DNA from: Xiphias gladius
Taxonomy: Eukaryota > Chordata > Actinopteri > Istiophoriformes > Xiphiidae
Reading direction: 5' to 3'
DNA: 64,000 nucleotides
Assembly: GCF_016859285.1 (NCBI RefSeq)
Contig: NC_053413.1
Location: 13,288,001 to 13,352,000 of the forward strand
The position numbers and the translations under genes are program-made. Below are positions 44,063 through 53,840 of this stretch, one piece after another. Position 1 is the stretch's first letter; each line of letters begins with the position of its first letter. Under the pieces are notes generated by a model. It did no database searches, was not told the DNA's origin, and saw nothing but the letters and a program-made list of their open reading frames with translations.

Positions 44063-45229
44063 GTTTGGATCAACCTTATCTCTCACAGGCTGATGGGACA
44101 CTTTCTTTTGTTAGCAAATCTCTTTCAATATATTTAGTCGTCCTGTGGAGGGAATCTGGACTAAAAACATCTCCATGTCAGCGCAATGCAATGCCGGTCA
44201 TGTGGGACCACAGAGGATATCCATGATGGTTTGCTGAAGGGTTTTTGTCATGCCTAGGGCCAAACCGAGTGATTTAAAGTAACAACACAATTTCCAAAGA
44301 TATATCAAACAAAGTACACAGGTGCATAGACAAAGCCAACACAAACAGACACAGACATACACAAATAAAATGAACACGCCAACAGTATCAGAGGAGATAA
44401 CAGCTGGGCAGCCAGAACCATCTCTGTGTGCCATACCTGTGATGTCAATTTTATTCTTAGATGACTGACAAATTGGAAGACAAAGGCAGCTTTTGTTTGA
44501 GCTGCTGCTGGCTCCAGCTAGAGAAGCCTGCTTGTCTGTCAGGCAAGCTGAACAAAGCCGGAGGGATATTTCTGTCTACTTGTCAGAAATATCTTCTTGA
44601 TGCATCTGTTGCATGTACAGCAAATCGAAGTTGCCGCAGAGAAACAAAATGTGATCCATCTAGACTGGTAACATTTCCTTAAAGCAAATGATTAAATGAC
44701 AACAGGTATGTGAACAAGATGTATATATATCAGTTCATTTTTTTTCAAACTTTTAACTCTTTACTGTCCTAAAAGTCCTCATAGAGCTGCGACTTTGGGC
44801 AAAAAATCAACACCTATGAATATATTTTACTGCTTTACCTGCTGTATGGATCTCTTATTGATAGTTTTTGTCTGTGTCCAATCTTTGATTTAAATTACTT
44901 TAAGGTCATGTTTTCATGTAACCCTATGTCTTGTTATTGAAATTTACTCGCCTTTATCCAGAATATTCTTTGTGCTTCTTGGTTTAAGTGCATTATCATC
45001 ATTCAATAATAATAACTACTATAATCAAAAATATATGTTAAATAGTTTTGCAGCCAACCTTCTAGGAGCAAGTCTTTAAACGTCAAAAACATAATAAGAT
45101 TTTCTTTACAACCTTATTTAATGTTTGGTAACATTTGTTTTGTACTATGAATGCATTACAGCTTTTATGATTTATCTGCATTATTTGAGAGTAAGGGACT
45201 GGTAGAGGTCATTTATTGTGGTAAATGTG
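44063..45229. other. Upstream flank of the Kv-beta1.2 first exon
   Basis: AT-rich, no coding segment recognised. The promoter of the longer kcnab1 transcript should lie near 44.1-44.5 kb if this exon is the most 5' one, but no clear core element is visible. Confidence 0.4.
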
Positions 45230-45468
45230 TTAAAATAGTTTTACAGTTATCCTAAAATGTAAATATATTAGTATAAAATACATGTACACACACTATATCT
45301 TGAGTATGAATTGACGTGGTTAGTTGTACCTGCCTGCCCTCTTGTGGACCAGGAAGATATCAAACCTGAAGAGCCTAAAATCTTATTAAGTTACATTTGT
45401 ACATTTTGCACATGGAGGAAGATGCCGCTTTCCCGAGACAATCATGAAGATGGAAGTAGATGTGCATG

Positions 45469-45470
<2 letters not shown>

Positions 45471-45523
<53 letters not shown>
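45471..45523. repeat. (CA)n microsatellite
   Basis: A pure CA run. It is absent from the corresponding place (about 50740) in the right copy of the duplicated block, so it expanded or was lost after duplication. Confidence 0.95.
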
Positions 45524-45526
<3 letters not shown>

Positions 45527-46188
45527 CCAACTAACACACATATCCATCACTCATTCACGGGCCTAAGTGTACGAGTATAAAGGTTGAAAATGGAGAAAAG
45601 ATGTTGGATTAACGTGGGGGAGCTGTGAGCACCTCTGTGTGTCTGCTGTGTCCTCCCACTCAGTGTGCAGTGTGAGAGGCAGACGCAGAGCATTTAGTCT
45701 ATTTCAGTCCCTGGATATGTGAGGTCTTTTCTTCACTCTTCCCTCTAAGACCAGAGTGACTCATCCACACTTGTTCACAATCAGACTCTTGCAGGCAGCA
45801 AGGCAATGCTGCTAGAAAAAATCAGACCCTCGCAGCGGAATAACACTGTGGTCAATCATGTGCAAATGCCTTAACTTGCTTTCACAGATCAGCATTGTTA
45901 GAGTTCACTCTTGGTTTGCAGCAGACATTGATCTGTAATCATGTGCAGTTCTATCTTCCTTGCACACTCTCATTTTGCTTATTGTTTTGCTTTATGTCGT
46001 TTTTTGTTCTACCTTGTCTTGAAAATATCACAAAACACCACCAATAAATTGGCTAAATTGTAAAGGTTTAATAGACACAGGGGCAAGAGAAAGGTCTTCA
46101 AATAATATGCTCTTTATATAAATTTTTTTGCAAGTGATCATGAGTGAATCTAAGAGAAATAGGTGAGGGCATTTCCTCATTGGGGTGG

Positions 46189-46196
46189 TATATATA
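46189..46196 (+). promoter_or_regulatory. TATA-like box upstream of orphan exon
   Basis: TATATATA about 70 bp before the ATG at 46265, in the place corresponding to the TATA box of the intact C1q gene at 52329. Confidence 0.45.
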
Positions 46197-46264
46197 CAGT
46201 AGCTTTGTTGATAGAGCAAAACATAGTGGTTGAGCTGATAAAGACGAACACAAGTTATTCAAAG

Positions 46265-46430
46265 ATGAAGACCTCAGTGGCTCTGTTGGCTTTATGCCTC
46301 CATTATCTGCTGTTCCCGGAGGTTTCCAGCATCCTCCCTGCTTGGCCCTGTGAGCAGAGAATAAAGGAACTGGACGCCAAAACGTCAAACAATGAAAAAC
46401 TGTTCAAGCAGCTGAGGCAAGAGACCAAAG
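46265..46430 (+). CDS. Orphan signal-peptide exon of a C1q-like gene (paralogue of the first exon at 52382; no C1q domain found)
   Basis: ATG at 46265 opens 55 codons plus 1 nt, ending at a GTAGGA donor in phase 1, the same phase as the intact C1q gene. The product starts MKTSVALLALCLHYLLFPEV, a good secretory signal, then PAWPC (compare PACPC in the intact gene) and a polar, coiled-coil-prone stretch ending RQETK. The flanking sequence just before the ATG also resembles the 52.38 kb exon. No C1q-domain exon follows before the relic at 47.16 kb. It could be an alternative first exon of the 52 kb gene, a decayed paralogue, or a gene whose other exons were lost. I cannot choose between these from sequence alone. 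Confidence 0.5.
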
Positions 46431-46524
46431 GTAGGAGCAGTTTTTTTTCCCTTATTTGTTTTGCCATCACCTTGTAATTCATGTAATACATTAATGTGGC
46501 GCCACTGAAAACTTTGCTCTATTA

Positions 46525-46650
46525 AACTTGATTCAATCAGGTAGTCTCATTGAAATTGAAATCTCTTTTTCAAGAGCGAACAAGAAACATTCATAAACAG
46601 ACAACTGCACAGGCAGCTTACAAAACCAACACAGATAAGGCTAAACACAT
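46525..46650. repeat. Possible teleost dispersed repeat fragment
   Basis: GTAGTCTCATTGAAATTGAA and ATCTCTTTTTCAAGAGCGAA resemble a short repeat common in fish introns. Weak, from memory only. Confidence 0.3.
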
Positions 46651-46689
46651 TCCATACAGTTAAATGTTGAAAATGTTTTTGTATCACCT

Positions 46690-46885
46690 CCTCATATTCA
46701 TCAACCTCACATGTACCTTTTATTTAGTACTAATTGGCAATTTTTAGCATGCTGATACACTAAGATGTTAAACATGGTAAACATTATACCTGCTAAACAT
46801 CATCAAAACAACATTTGAGCATAATAGCATACTGATGTTAAATTTAGCTCAAATGGCTGCCATGTCAAATTACAGCCTCTGTCTT
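46690..46885. repeat. Fragment of teleost dispersed repeat, partner of 51480-52020
   Basis: CTCACATGTACCTTTTATTT, AGTACTAATTGGCAA and AACATGGTAAACATTATACC belong to the same family as the longer copy at 51480-52020. It occupies the same relative position in the left duplicated block. Confidence 0.6.
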
Positions 46886-47149
46886 TTTATCAAACATTAC
46901 AGAGTAGTATGTTTAGTGACTACAGTTTTCAACTGTGGATAAATGCACATGTTGTGTTGTAGTGAGCATTTACTGCAGCAGTATGGGGTATGTGGGTATG
47001 ACTCAAGATAAACTGCAGTGTCCATATTCATTGTAATGTTGCAACTTAGTTGTTGGACAACGATGGAGGTCTGTTGCACAGGAGAATACATTACATCAGC
47101 CCTTGGCTGAAAGCAAAGTACTTGTTAGTAGGATCAGTTCATTGTTGGT

Positions 47150-47246
47150 GTTACCAACTTGTTTGCATCTAAAGAGAAATGGAGGCCAAAATGAAAAACA
47201 CAGAAACGTTTAGAGGATCTGAGTAGGGAGGTTCAAGGTAAGAGCA
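47150..47246 (+). pseudogene. Relic of C1q-like gene exon 1 (3' half), with stop and frameshift
   Basis: Aligns with 52545-52640 of the intact gene: GAGAAATGGAGGCCAAA, AAAAACACAGAAACG, GAGGATCTGAG-AGGGAGGTT and the donor CAAGGTAAGAGCATATAGTA. Compared with the intact gene, a small deletion shifts the frame and an in-frame TAG interrupts the EDLR segment. The promoter and signal-peptide half are missing, because a deletion joins sequence matching 52200 to sequence matching about 52545. Similarity ends soon after the donor (about 47285) and no C1q-domain exon follows. Confidence 0.75.
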
Positions 47247-47285
47247 TATAGTAAGCTATAGGTTTTCATTCTGCCTTTGTGTAGG

Positions 47286-47840
47286 TATCATTGAGCCTTC
47301 TTTTTTTATTTGCTTTGTCTAAAGATTGTTCTCCATACTCACTAAACTGTTTTTCTTTTTTTAGCCATACTTATCTGAACTTCATTTCACTTACAGAGTG
47401 AATAACAAATGGCCACTGAAGGTGCTGTGGTTATTTTCATTATCAAAAATCCAGATGTTTGGCCGGAGTCTCATGTACACCTGGTCTCCCTCTTCACATT
47501 GTTGAGTCATGCCGTTTGTTGCGGTCTCTTAATGGCCTCAATCTGCACGACTGAACACAGTAACCATCTGCACTCCATTCTTCATCAGTCGCAGCCCCAT
47601 TGGTCTAGTGATGATAAATTATGTCCAGAGAAGCTGAAGTAAGTGATGGGTCAATGTATGAGCCTATTTGACCTCCCATATGTTTATCAGCAAAATCCCC
47701 ACTGCATCACTGTCTTTAAAAGTCAGCCGAAATCCCTCTAAACTTAATCTTCTCTGAAGTAGTAAGCTCTTTTTTCCCTGCACAGCTACATCATCTGTGA
47801 ATACAGGTGCTAATATAAAGTCAAACTTTAGCTGCATACA
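47286..47840. other. Sequence of unknown origin replacing the C1q exons in the left copy
   Basis: At this place the right copy has the two C1q-domain exons. Here about 550 bp of unrelated sequence is found, with no recognised family or coding potential beyond a 77-codon frame. Confidence 0.5.
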
Positions 47841-48673
47841 AGACATACGATGAAGGAAGACTTTCTTGCGTCCACTTTTTCTCACTGGGGAAACCCATTC
47901 TCACTGCCGGGGCCAGACTGAGTGTGGGTGTTGTCAGCTGTGACACTGGTTTGAGTTCATGTATTTCAGTTTTATAACAACAATAAAGACATAAAAGCCT
48001 TTCTTGAATCCATGGTGAAAAGTTTAAACAGAAGGTGTTATAGGAGGAGGTTTCTGCAGTGGCTGGAAGGTGGCAGTGTTTAGAGGGACATTAGATGATC
48101 TCTTTGAATGTTACCATTTCTTTCTCAGGCTCTCTGTCCGAACAGCTCATAGATAACCAGCCACAACAACTACTGTAAATTAGTGCCATGTGATCCTGCT
48201 TCTTTGCTCAAACCCGATCACATGGAGCCACTGCATGCACAGCCACACAAGTGACATCTATTCATCCCTTTTCCGGCTCTGTGCCTGTTCTCCATTTTTT
48301 ATCAAATTTTCATTCTAATGTTGATATTTTTTCCTAAAGTGTGTGAGGTTCGGCTCAGGTAGTAAATAAGAAAAGGTCTGTGGCTGTGCCAATGCAAACA
48401 ATTTATTTTTACGTGGTTGAGAGGAACTGTGTATCTGCTTCAACATTTCATAGATCTGAGGTGAAGTCACTGCAACACAGGAAGTGCCCTATCATCCACC
48501 CTTCCTTTTCCCCATACACTAAAAAGCTCAGTTTATCAGTGAGCTGTGGTTGATAGATTTGCAAACAACAAAATGCTCATGTAGCACAGATTACAAGCAT
48601 GGACGCTTTAGACTAAACTGGTTAAACGTTGCAGAGTATCAGTTGAATGGAAAATTGCTTTTAGCTTACATGT
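47841..48673. repeat. High-identity part of the duplication, left copy
   Basis: By eye the first 460 bases differ from 53841-54300 at about seven positions. Beyond that there are small indels and one block of about 57 bp present only in the right copy (about 54381-54438). It ends after TTTTAGCTTACATGT. Confidence 0.9.
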
Positions 48674-49131
48674 ATTAATGTCAGCTAAAATATTTTTCCA
48701 CTATGCTTAATGCATAGTGGAGCGTTAAGCAGCAAAGATATTTCCCCCAGGAATTGGCTGAGCTAAAACAGAGCTAAAACAAGAGTGAATATTGGATTTA
48801 GATTCATCAGGTGGACACAAATATGTTTCCAGATGAATGCTAATGCTACTCCATGTCTGCTGGGTCAACACGGACAACTTGCAACTTGAAAATAAGTGGT
48901 TACTGAGATATGAATGAAAACGTGTGAATCAGCAACAGACTGAGGTACTGATGTGTGTTTTTTTGAATGGTGGTGTAAGCGCAGAACTAAAAAAACAAAA
49001 CAAAACTACACGCAGACTAGAGACAAATTAAAGGAAACCCCTGAAAAAATGTGAAAGCCATACACTTGCAGATAAATACTGTGTTGTCCTTGTCTTGCCT
49101 CCGACCTCTGCCTCTACTTATATCTATTTAC

Positions 49132-49132
<1 letters not shown>

Positions 49133-49200
<68 letters not shown>
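49133..49200. repeat. (CA)n microsatellite
   Basis: A pure CA/AC run of about 68 bases. Confidence 0.97.
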
Positions 49201-49202
<2 letters not shown>

Positions 49203-49499
49203 ACATGTAAAAGCCAAACTTTACTGACTTTACTGAACTGATAGATTTGTACAAATTAAGATCTGGCGATGCTGGTGGAGGTGACGCTTATAACCTGGAG
49301 GTTTCTGGATCACAACAAGACTGAACAAGTAGGATGAAGATTAAAGACTGTCAGTGTATCAGCCTATAATCTATGGTGTCCTCAGTAACTGTGTCCTATT
49401 TAATGTTCGTATATTTCATACTGTAAATTGAAGCTTATAATATTTAGACTGGTTTAAAACATTGTTGTGTTTATTATACTATGTGTGTTTATGTATGTG

Positions 49500-49856
49500 T
49501 GTGTGCTGTGTCATATTTATGGCAGCTTTCTGCCATTACAGTGCATGCCCTTCTTACACTACAGATACCTTTGTGAGCATAAATTTACTTATTTTAAATT
49601 TACGACCTTTGGCACATTTTAATACTGCTACATGTTAAGTCCTGTTAAAATTTACATGCTAGGTCATTGCAGTCTGAAAAGAACAAATGGAGACCTGCTA
49701 CAACACGGACATCTCAGAGCAGATTTTAATTAGCCGAGAGCGGTCGCAGTGGCCCAGTGAAGTAAATGAAGAGCACCATTTCTCCTTCCTTTCCTGCTGA
49801 GCAGTAATGTGACTGTACAGGATTTCACTGTTCATTGGACATCCACGAACCTCGAG
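49500..49856. repeat. Dispersed repeat, copy 2
   Basis: Partner of 39560-39930. It ends at AACCTCGAGGC, immediately before the 49857-50215 element, at the same point (CCTCCAGGC) where the first copy loses similarity. Confidence 0.6.
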
Positions 49857-50215
49857 GCAGTGGTTAGCACTGTCGCCTCACAGCGAGAAGGTTCTGGGGT
49901 CCAAACTCCGGCTCGGCCGGGGCCTCTCTGTGTTCGCATGCTCTCCCAATGCATGTGTGAGTTTCCTCTGGGTGCTCTGGCTTCCTTCCAGAGTCCAAAG
50001 ACATGCAAGTCAGGTTAACTGGTGACTCTTAAATTGTCCTAAGGTGTGAATGTAAGCGTGAATGGTTGTTTGTCTCTATATGTCGGCCCTGTGATAGACT
50101 AGCGACCTGTCCAGCGTGTACCCTGCCTCTTGCCCAATGTCAGCTGGGATTGGCCTCATCCCCTCCATGAACTTCAAAGGTTAATCAGTTTAGCTAATGG
50201 ATGGATGGATGACAG
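49857..50215 (+). repeat. Widespread teleost interspersed repeat (SINE/MITE-like)
   Basis: It contains CAGTGGTTAGCACTGTCGCC, TCACAGCGAGAAGGTTCTGG, GTCCAAAGACATGCAAGTCA, GTGTGAATGTAAGCGTGAAT, TGTGATAGACTAGCGACCTG, AATGTCAGCTGGGATTGGCC and a terminal (ATGG)n. I recognise this sequence as a very abundant repeat in fish genomes. The class is not assigned here. Confidence 0.85.
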
Positions 50216-51479
50216 TTGTAGGAGTCAACTCATCAAGCCGCTGTCAATTTTGACACCAGGGATGATGGCTAATCATGATGGCTAATTATCAAACTGGCTA
50301 ATCATCAAACTGCCACACTCTCTTTTTAATTGGTATAAATATTACATACAAATGTTCACACTGGATTATAATTGAAGTAAAGGAAACTTTTGATTCTAAT
50401 GTCAATTTTTAAAGTCTTTTCTGTTCACTATCTGTTTAAGTGGATCTAAAAGTTATAGAATACAATTTGTATATTCAAACCGATCTATTAAATCATCCTT
50501 AAATGTAAATGTATTGGTATAAATAGGACTCCATACCCTTTTTTCTCTTTCGCAGTTGTACCTGTCTGCCCCCTTGTGGATGTAGAGGATACAACAGCCA
50601 GATCCTATGCAAAATATTCTGTTGTCTGAAATCATTTTAAATTACAGCTATAGATTATACTATATACAATTTTCGCCCAGACCAGAAACATGCAGCTTTT
50701 CAGAAAAAATCATGACCACAGAAGTGGATGTATGTGCACACATATGCAAAGGTACATCCATCACTCACTCACAGGCCTAAGCGTATGAGTGTAAAGGCTG
50801 AAAATGGAGAAGTTGGATTAACGTGGGGGAGTTGTGAGCACCACTGTGTGTCCTCCCACTCAGTGTGCAGTGTGAGAGGCAGATGCAAGCATTTGGTCTA
50901 TTTCAGTCCCTGGATATGTATGGTTTTTCTTCACTCTTTCATCCAAGACCAGAGTGACTCATCCACACTTGTACACAATCTGACCCCTGCGCGCAGCAAG
51001 GCCACGCTGCTAGAAAAATCAGACCCCCACAGTGGAATAACACTTTCACTTACTCTCAAGGATTGGCATCTGTCACTTTTCAGTGTTTGTAAGTGTGCTT
51101 CTGTATCATGTGCTGTATCATCTTAATGGTATACTCTTATCTTGTTTTTTGTTTTATATCTTGTTTTTTTTCTCTGTTATCTTAGGGCTACCATAAAGCA
51201 CCACCATTAAATCGTTAAAAGAGTAAATGCTTAAGTTCAAAGAACAATGTTGAAAAAAACAAAAAACATTCTATTTATATTGTTATTTTTAAGTAATACT
51301 GAAGGATAAGGCTATCGCTTTTTCTAGGCTGTTCTTGCCATCCACAAAGTGCAACAAAAGTCTAAACCAACATTGCATCAGTTAGTCTTTCAGTACAAAC
51401 CTTGGCCCTCAGCCCCAAGCTCCTTTTTCCCCATTCAAGATATACATCTTTAAAAAGGGATCATAAATACTGTGTATAG

Positions 51480-52020
51480 TTTCATTTTTGAAAAAAAGCT
51501 GAATAATTTCCTAAAACAGGTGGGCACTGTAGTGTTCCTCCAGACCAGCAGCATGACTCTTGGGATCACAGTGTTGGTCAATTTTGATCCTCTGACTTTT
51601 CCCTTCAACAACTATTGGATTTATTGCTATGCAGTTTGCTACAGATATCTGTGGTTCCCAGAGGATGACTCCTAATGACTTTGGTGATTCTTTGACTTTT
51701 TATCTAGCGCCACCATGAGGTTGACATTTGTGGTTTTTAGTGAAATGTCTCAACAACTATTGGACAGATATTATGGATTACCATGAAATGTAGTACAGAT
51801 GTTCATGTTCCCACCAGAATGAATTCTAACTTGACTGACTTTACCGATCCCCTGACTGTTCATGTAGTGCCATCAGCGGGTCAAAATTTTTATTCATCTG
51901 ATACTATGGTTTTATGACCAAATACCTCCAAAACTAATGACGCATCCATCAAACTCACCTGTACTTTGCGTTTAGTGCTAATCAGAAAATTTTACCATGT
52001 TAATACACTAAACTCCAATG
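51480..52020. repeat. Teleost dispersed repeat
   Basis: GGTTCCCAGAGGATGACTCC, TAATGACTTTGGTGATTC, CGCCACCATGAGGTTGACAT, GAAATGTCTCAACAACTATT and TGACCAAATACCTCCAAAAC match a repeat that I recognise from many fish loci. It lies just upstream of the C1q gene promoter. Confidence 0.7.
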
Positions 52021-52328
52021 GATAGACTAAAATACAGGATAGTTTATGTGGGATTGAGTCAAAATATACTGCAGTGTCCATATTTATTGTATTGTTGTAA
52101 TATAGTTTTTGAACAATGATGGAGGTCTGTTGCTCAGAGGAACAAATTAAATCAGCGTTTGGCTGCAAAGACAGTACTTGTAGTGTAGTTAATTGTTGGT
52201 CCAAGTCTTTTCATGGAAATTGAGTAGATACAGTAATCAAAGAAACCTTTGGCCAGTTTCTTATCATACCCCTGATAAGAGTCTGTTCTGGTTCATCAAA
52301 GGAGGCGTGTATTTCCTTCTTTGTGTGG

Positions 52329-52336
52329 TATAAAAA
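52329..52336 (+). promoter_or_regulatory. TATA box of the C1q-like gene
   Basis: TATAAAAA, 53 bp before the ATG at 52382, which fits a transcription start near 52360 and a very short 5' UTR. Confidence 0.65.
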
Positions 52337-52381
52337 GCATGGTGAGAAGAGCTGATGTAGACAAACAGAAATATTAAAAAG

Positions 52382-52634
52382 ATGAAGAGCTCAATGGCTG
52401 TGTGGGGTTTATCACTCTTCTACCTGTGTGTGGCTGAGGTCCTGCAGCTGGAGCAACAAGCAGAAGACACGAATAGCACTGAGAATCCCAGCATTGAACC
52501 AGCTTGTCCCTGTGCTGGTGACATCACAGGGAGCCAGAAAAACTATAACCAACTTTTTTGCATCCTAAGAGAAATGGAGGCCAAACTGAAAAACACTGAG
52601 AAACGTCTAGAGGATCTGAGAAGGGAGGTTCAAG
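52382..52634 (+). CDS. C1q-like gene exon 1
   Basis: 253 nt: signal peptide, linker and helical region. Donor CAAG|GTAAGA, phase 1. The ATG is the first in the transcript predicted from the TATA box. Confidence 0.9.
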
Positions 52635-53280
52635 GTAAGAGCATATAGTAAGCTATAGGTTTTCATTCTGCCTTTGTGCAGGTATCATTTTCATTCAGGT
52701 TTATAATATCACCCTGTTCTCATGTTGCCTCTCAAGGTAAGCAGGTGGCATTTGGAGCATCCATTGGCAATGTTGGAAATATTGGACCCTTCAACACTGA
52801 GATCACACTGACCTACAAGAATGTCTACTCAAACACAGGCGCATACAACCCGTCAACAGGTGACCTTACCATAATGAGGTGTATTCATAGATATATGGGT
52901 TAATTTGGTAGGTAAATACTGTCTTTGACTGTGGATAAGCTGCGAAGCACAACAGTTATTGTACTTGGAGATGTAACCCTCTCTGTTGATCATCCTCAGG
53001 TATTTTCACTGCTCCAGTCAAAGGAGTCTATTACTTCAGCTTCTCTGGACATAATTTGTCATCTAGACCAATGGGGCTGCGACTGATGAAGAATGGAGTG
53101 CAGATGGTTACTGTGTTCAATCATGCAGCTGGAAGCCGTTATGAGACGGCAACCAATGGCATGACTCTAAAACTTGAAGTGGGAGACCAGGTGTACATGA
53201 GACTGCGGCAAAACACCTGGATTTTGGATAATGTCAATAGCCACAGCACCTTCATTGGCCATTTGTTATTCGCTTGCTAA
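52382..53280 (+). CDS. Secreted C1q-domain (complement C1q-like) protein
   Basis: Three exons, 52382-52634, 52737-52859 and 53000-53280, with clean GT-AG sites and consistent phases (1, 1), give 218 residues. Order: a signal peptide (about 1-22, [20 protein letters not shown]), a short acidic/Asn-rich linker with PACPC, a coiled-coil-prone helix ([20 protein letters not shown]), then a globular C1q domain (about residues 86-218) with [11 protein letters not shown], a [20 protein letters not shown] core and a final FIGHLLFAC. There is no collagen repeat, so it is the head-only type expanded in fish. Such proteins form secreted trimers and act in innate immunity or extracellular signalling. Possible N-glycosylation sites lie at NST (about residue 31) and NLS in exon 3. 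TATA box at 52329, AATAAA directly after the stop. It lies on the strand opposite to kcnab1 and rap2b. Exact paralogue name not assigned. Confidence 0.9.
52737..52859 (+). CDS. C1q-like gene exon 2 (C1q domain, first part)
   Basis: 123 nt from acceptor CTCTCAAG to donor ACAG|GTGACC. It encodes [19 protein letters not shown] to YNPSTG. Confidence 0.9.
53000..53280 (+). CDS. C1q-like gene exon 3 (C1q domain, second part)
   Basis: 281 nt from acceptor ATCCTCAG to TAA at 53278-53280. It encodes [16 protein letters not shown] through [11 protein letters not shown] to the C-terminal FIGHLLFAC, all typical C1q positions. Confidence 0.93.
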
Positions 53281-53284
53281 GTGA

Positions 53285-53290
53285 AATAAA
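53285..53290 (+). terminator. Polyadenylation signal of the C1q-like gene
   Basis: AATAAA four bases after the stop codon, implying a 3' UTR of only about 20-40 nt unless a later signal is used. Confidence 0.5.
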
Positions 53291-53760
53291 CTTCAAATAA
53301 GCTTTAAAGAAGAGAAACAGGGCAGTGAGTAAGGGCAATATCTTCAGCCGCCGGACTCAAATCAATGCTATGAGTAAGACAGGATATACAATTTCCCCAT
53401 CAATATTGTGTAAATTGAAAAATTTATATTCACTGATATTATGCTTGCTTTTATAAGGTAATTTAATAAGCTAACTGAACTAAACAATCCCATAATTTTA
53501 ACTCAAATGCAAAACCCTAATTTGCAATTTTACTTTTTAAGTTCACTTATAATTCACTTGTATCATTTGCGAATTTGGAAATTAAAATGCCAAGTCAAAT
53601 CCAAATTCATCGTTATCTAAGTCACAGTGAAGTTAAACTTCAGAGTACACTGTAAAAATATTTGTTGACAAGGGTTTTAGCACAAATGGTAATTTTCAAC
53701 TAAAAAGGATTTTTATTTTAATACTGGCAGTTCTGAACTTCCATACTTTTATAAATAGTG

Positions 53761-53840
53761 TTTTGAGAAATACACTTACTCACCTTCTTGCCAAGGTCAA
53801 GAGTTGAATTAAAAGATTGATAATACTCTCATGTTCTGCA
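53761..53840. repeat. Teleost short interspersed repeat, copy 5 (truncated)
   Basis: GAGAAATACACTTACTCACC, TTCTTGCCAAGG, AGATTGATAATACTCTCATG are the left end of the family. It is cut exactly where the high-identity duplicated block starts (53841). Confidence 0.65.

Larger units (their letters stand above)
45230..48673. repeat. Tandem segmental duplication, left copy
   Basis: Shares ordered blocks with 50480-54724: TTGTACCTGCCTGCC-CTTGTGG (about 45326 versus 50555), a 180-bp stretch from 45541 (versus 50757), the region before the C1q exon (46921-47150 versus 52021-52200), exon 1 sequence (47160-47285 versus 52560-52690), and a nearly identical 3' block (47841-48673 versus 53841-54720). Confidence 0.85.
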
